A stretch of 6,894 bases of DNA from Thermoplasmatota archaeon (GTDB taxonomy: Archaea > Thermoplasmatota > Thermoplasmata > GCA-020350865 > JAUVCJ01): contig JAUVCJ010000124.1 in assembly GCA_030595765.1 (NCBI GenBank), positions 1-6,894 of the forward strand, read 5' to 3'. Below the pieces are notes generated by a model, which saw only the letters and a list, made by a program, of their open reading frames with translations, was not told the DNA's origin and did no database searches. How positions within the stretch are numbered: position 1 is the first letter of the stretch; each line of letters begins with the position of its first letter. Shown here one piece after another: positions 5,247 through 6,894 of this stretch. The position numbers and the translations under genes were made by a program.

Positions 5247-5264
5247 TTGGCGCTAAAGCGTCAA
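5247..5264 (+). other. Hairpin with TAAA tetraloop
   Basis: TTGGCGC (5247-5253) pairs with GCGTCAA (5258-5264) through seven pairs including one G-U, closing a TAAA loop. The G-U pair is formed on the plus-strand RNA and becomes an A-C mismatch on the minus strand, which slightly favours a plus-strand transcript. Confidence 0.4.
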
Positions 5265-5269
5265 TGGTT

Positions 5270-5313
5270 GGGCAGGTACTCATCCCAGGCCTGCCCTGCC
5301 ATACCCTTTTTTT
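5270..5313 (+). terminator. Candidate terminator: inverted repeat followed by T7
   Basis: GGGCAGG (5270-5276) and CCTGCCC (5290-5296) form a perfect 7-bp stem with a 13-nt loop. Ten bases later the plus strand has seven consecutive T (5307-5313). Archaeal transcription mainly stops at T-runs, so this could end a plus-strand transcript coming from the small ORF region. The same inverted repeat directly follows the stop of the minus-strand radical SAM gene, but no T-run follows it on that strand. Confidence 0.45.
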
Positions 5314-6322
5314 ATTCTATAATTGGCAGCGACATCTGACACTTGGGGCATCGTCCGGACTGGACCCTATACACCCGTACCAGGAAATCAGTTCTATAGA
5401 TGAGTATCTCACCACAGTTGGGGCACACTGTGTTTTGAAGTTTCTGGGCTTGGATGTTGTTCACATATACATAATTAAGACCAGCTGCCTTGAAAGCGTT
5501 TGATGTTCTCTCCAGCAGGTCCAGGCTAGTGGGTTCAGGCTCCATCATGTTGTGAGCAGGGTAGAACTTCAACAGGTGAATTGCAGTATCGCTTCCAAGC
5601 TCTTCAGCCACCCAGGCCGCATACTTGTCGATGTCCTCGGGGTCATCGTTCATGCCAGGTATCAGCAGGTAGGATAGCTCAAGGTGTAGCCCAGCTCTCT
5701 TGACACGCAGGCATGTTTGCTTTACATGCTCAATATTGCTGTAGCAGTGGGTCTTGTAGAATCTAGAGTTGTATCCCTTGATATCGATGTTCACCGCATC
5801 TAGGTATGGAGCAAGCTCGTTGAAGGGTTCCGTCTCTATGTATCCATTGGAAACAAATAGGTTGAAATACCCCTTTTTACTGAGCAGCTTTGCGGTCTCA
5901 AGTATGAACTCGTAGAACATGGTGGGCTCGTTATAGGTCCAGGCTACTCCATTGCATTGATGCTTTTTCAGGAGCGCAAGTATCTGGCGAGGGGAGTACC
6001 GGAAAGCTCCAGTGGAGCCGGTCCTGTCCTGAGATATATCCCAGTTCTGGCAAAAATCGCAGTTCAAATTGCAGCCAAAGCCACCCATGGATAGAACATT
6101 TGAACGGGGGTGGAAGTGAAAGAATGGCTTTTTTTCGATCGGCTCGACATTTACAGAGGAGAACCTGCCATAGGTCTTTGTGTAGAGCTTGCCTGATATG
6201 TTGGGTCTAACTCCGCATATTCCATATTTCCCAGGCTGTATCAGGCAGCGATGTGCGCACAGGCCGCATCTGACTGCCCCACTCGCCTCAGAGCTCCAGT
6301 GCAGGGCAGGTCTCATGCTCAT
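5312..6322 (-). CDS. amrS: AmmeMemoRadiSam-type radical SAM enzyme (AmrS, PflA-like)
   Basis: This 336-residue protein is a complete member of the PflA-like radical SAM group annotated as AmrS, widespread in archaea; its substrate is not settled to my knowledge. The 4Fe-4S/SAM motif is C84-x3-C88-x2-C91 in GCNLNCDFCQNW. Around it lie the family blocks: an N-terminal Cys cluster C19/C22/C26/C36 followed by GVRPNISGKLY, then TYNEPTMFYEF (about 129-139), VNIDIKGYNSRFYK (about 177-190) and LIPGMNDDPED (about 220-230). A C-terminal zinc-ribbon-like pair, C300/C303 and C325/C328, is also normal for the family. The ATG at 6320-6322 overlaps the stop of the KaiC-like gene (ATGA), and AAGGATGATC upstream can serve as ribosome binding site; a second Met lies two codons in. 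The partner MEMO/AMMECR1 genes are not in the window. Confidence 0.9.
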   Translation of the reverse strand: MSMRPALHWSSEASGAVRCGLCAHRCLIQPGKYGICGVRPNISGKLYTKTYGRFSSVNVEPIEKKPFFHFHPRSNVLSMGGFGCNLNCDFCQNWDISQDRTGSTGAFRYSPRQILALLKKHQCNGVAWTYNEPTMFYEFILETAKLLSKKGYFNLFVSNGYIETEPFNELAPYLDAVNIDIKGYNSRFYKTHCYSNIEHVKQTCLRVKRAGLHLELSYLLIPGMNDDPEDIDKYAAWVAEELGSDTAIHLLKFYPAHNMMEPEPTSLDLLERTSNAFKAAGLNYVYVNNIQAQKLQNTVCPNCGEILIYRTDFLVRVYRVQSGRCPKCQMSLPIIE

Positions 6323-6894
6323 TCCGCGATCATCCTTGTGACCTGGAACTTGGCATTCTTGAATATCAATGTGAAGTAATCCGGGTTGTGCTTGGTGTTA
6401 CGCATCTTGTCGATGAGCAGGCGCCGCTGGTTGCTGGTAGCTCCAACCCGTTCTCTTGTAATGGCCAGTACACCATCGGAGAGATAGTTCTCGTCCCTTA
6501 CGTTGTCGGCTCCACCAGTCATCTCGGATATCAGGAATGAGGTGCAATCCAGATCTCTGAGCCACTCAAAGAAACGGAACAGCTCTGCCCTGCGTTTGGA
6601 ACCTGCAAAATCCTCATTAAGGATATTCAGTACTGGCAGGGAATCAATGACCAATATGTCATAGCCCATCTTGCCTTTCAGATTCTGGGCATACATCTTG
6701 AATATCTCCACCATGTTCGCACCAGAATCAACGGCCTGGGTGTTCTTGCGCAGGAATCCTAGGTCGATTATGCTGACCTTGTCCTCGACTGATTTGGTGT
6801 CCAGACCCAAATTGTCCATGTGGGCAAGAAGACTGGTCCTGCTCTGTTCAAGAGAGATATAGAGTCCTTTTGCGCCGGTCTGAACAGCGTTGTG
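6319..6894 (-). CDS. KaiC-like RecA-superfamily ATPase, C-terminal part, cut by window edge
   Basis: The frame stays open to the right edge, so the gene begins outside the window; the visible 191 residues are its C-terminal part. The internal Met at 6817-6819 is not the start, because the upstream codons continue in family sequence with GAKGLYISLEQS, which holds the catalytic-type glutamate found after the Walker A region in KaiC/RadA-like proteins. Further along are the Walker B strand YDILVIDSLP (Asp at visible residue 84), the RDENYLSDGVLAI segment and a KMRNTKHN motif typical of KaiC-like proteins. Walker A must lie beyond the edge. Such single-domain archaeal proteins are annotated as RecA/KaiC-like ATPases implicated in signalling; the cellular role is not known. 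It overlaps amrS by 4 nt, so both are probably translated from one message. Confidence 0.88.
   Translation of the reverse strand, partial: HNAVQTGAKGLYISLEQSRTSLLAHMDNLGLDTKSVEDKVSIIDLGFLRKNTQAVDSGANMVEIFKMYAQNLKGKMGYDILVIDSLPVLNILNEDFAGSKRRAELFRFFEWLRDLDCTSFLISEMTGGADNVRDENYLSDGVLAITRERVGATSNQRRLLIDKMRNTKHNPDYFTLIFKNAKFQVTRMIAE

Larger units (their letters stand above)
4650..5311. other. 662-nt region without a conventional gene
   Basis: This region separates the start of psmA from the end of the radical SAM gene, both on the minus strand. From left to right it holds the psmA promoter, about 180 nt with nothing I can assign, a small hairpin (4875-4891), a TATA-like sequence, a degenerate GAACAG-type repeat, a 26-codon plus-strand ORF with a good ribosome binding site, a direct repeat of taataccatt (5066-5075 and 5080-5089), a two-part hairpin (5154-5186), a G-rich stretch (about 5223-5237), and two more hairpins before a T7 run. 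I found no tRNA or rRNA signature. Several other plus-strand frames stay open here but lack starts or ribosome binding sites. A plus-strand small transcript is the simplest reading of the whole. Confidence 0.5.

Noticed and set aside
5264..5503. 79-codon plus-strand ORF
   Set aside because: Most of it is antisense to the 3' end of the AmrS gene, whose zinc-ribbon cysteines confirm the minus-strand frame.
6319..6819. Internal Met at 6817-6819 as the true start of the KaiC-like gene
   Set aside because: The frame continues to the window edge with conserved KaiC-type sequence (GLYISLEQS), so the gene is truncated by the window rather than short.

Overview
The window is from an archaeon, most likely a euryarchaeal methanogen or relative in the Methanosarcinales/Methanothrix neighbourhood. 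That lineage guess rests on gene content and protein style only. It carries the conserved archaeal exosome/proteasome/ribosome cluster, read entirely on the minus strand: psmA (20S proteasome alpha) - sbds - rrp4 - rrp41 - rrp42 - rpl37ae (eL43) - rpoP. The last gene is cut by the left edge, but its first 15 codons are readable. From rrp4 onward the genes are packed tightly (1-nt gap, ATGA overlap, 6-nt gap, 8-nt overlap), so they look co-transcribed and translationally coupled. A clear TATA box precedes psmA. A 161-nt gap with two kinds of short direct repeats separates sbds from rrp4 and may hold a second promoter or a regulatory site.

Together these genes cover RNA 3'-end processing and decay (the Rrp4 cap on an Rrp41/Rrp42 ring), 60S-type subunit maturation (SBDS), protein turnover (PsmA), and small zinc-binding parts of the ribosome (eL43) and RNA polymerase (Rpo12/RpoP).

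The most unusual feature is that both ring subunits of the exosome carry acidic, low-complexity tandem repeats. Rrp41 has a tail of about 109 residues built on a 13-residue Asp/Gly/Asn/Ala/Ser unit. Rrp42 has an internal insertion of five pentapeptides ending in (Glu/Asp)-Gly. The two units differ in length and sequence but share an acidic, Gly-containing composition.

Positions 4650-5311 contain no conventional gene. They hold the psmA promoter, a hairpin, a TATA-like element, a degenerate GAACAG-type repeat, a 26-codon plus-strand ORF with a good ribosome binding site, and a hairpin-rich segment that ends in a T7 run.

The right part holds a second minus-strand unit. A KaiC-like RecA-superfamily ATPase, cut by the right edge before its Walker A motif, overlaps by ATGA a complete radical SAM enzyme of the AmmeMemoRadiSam (AmrS) type.
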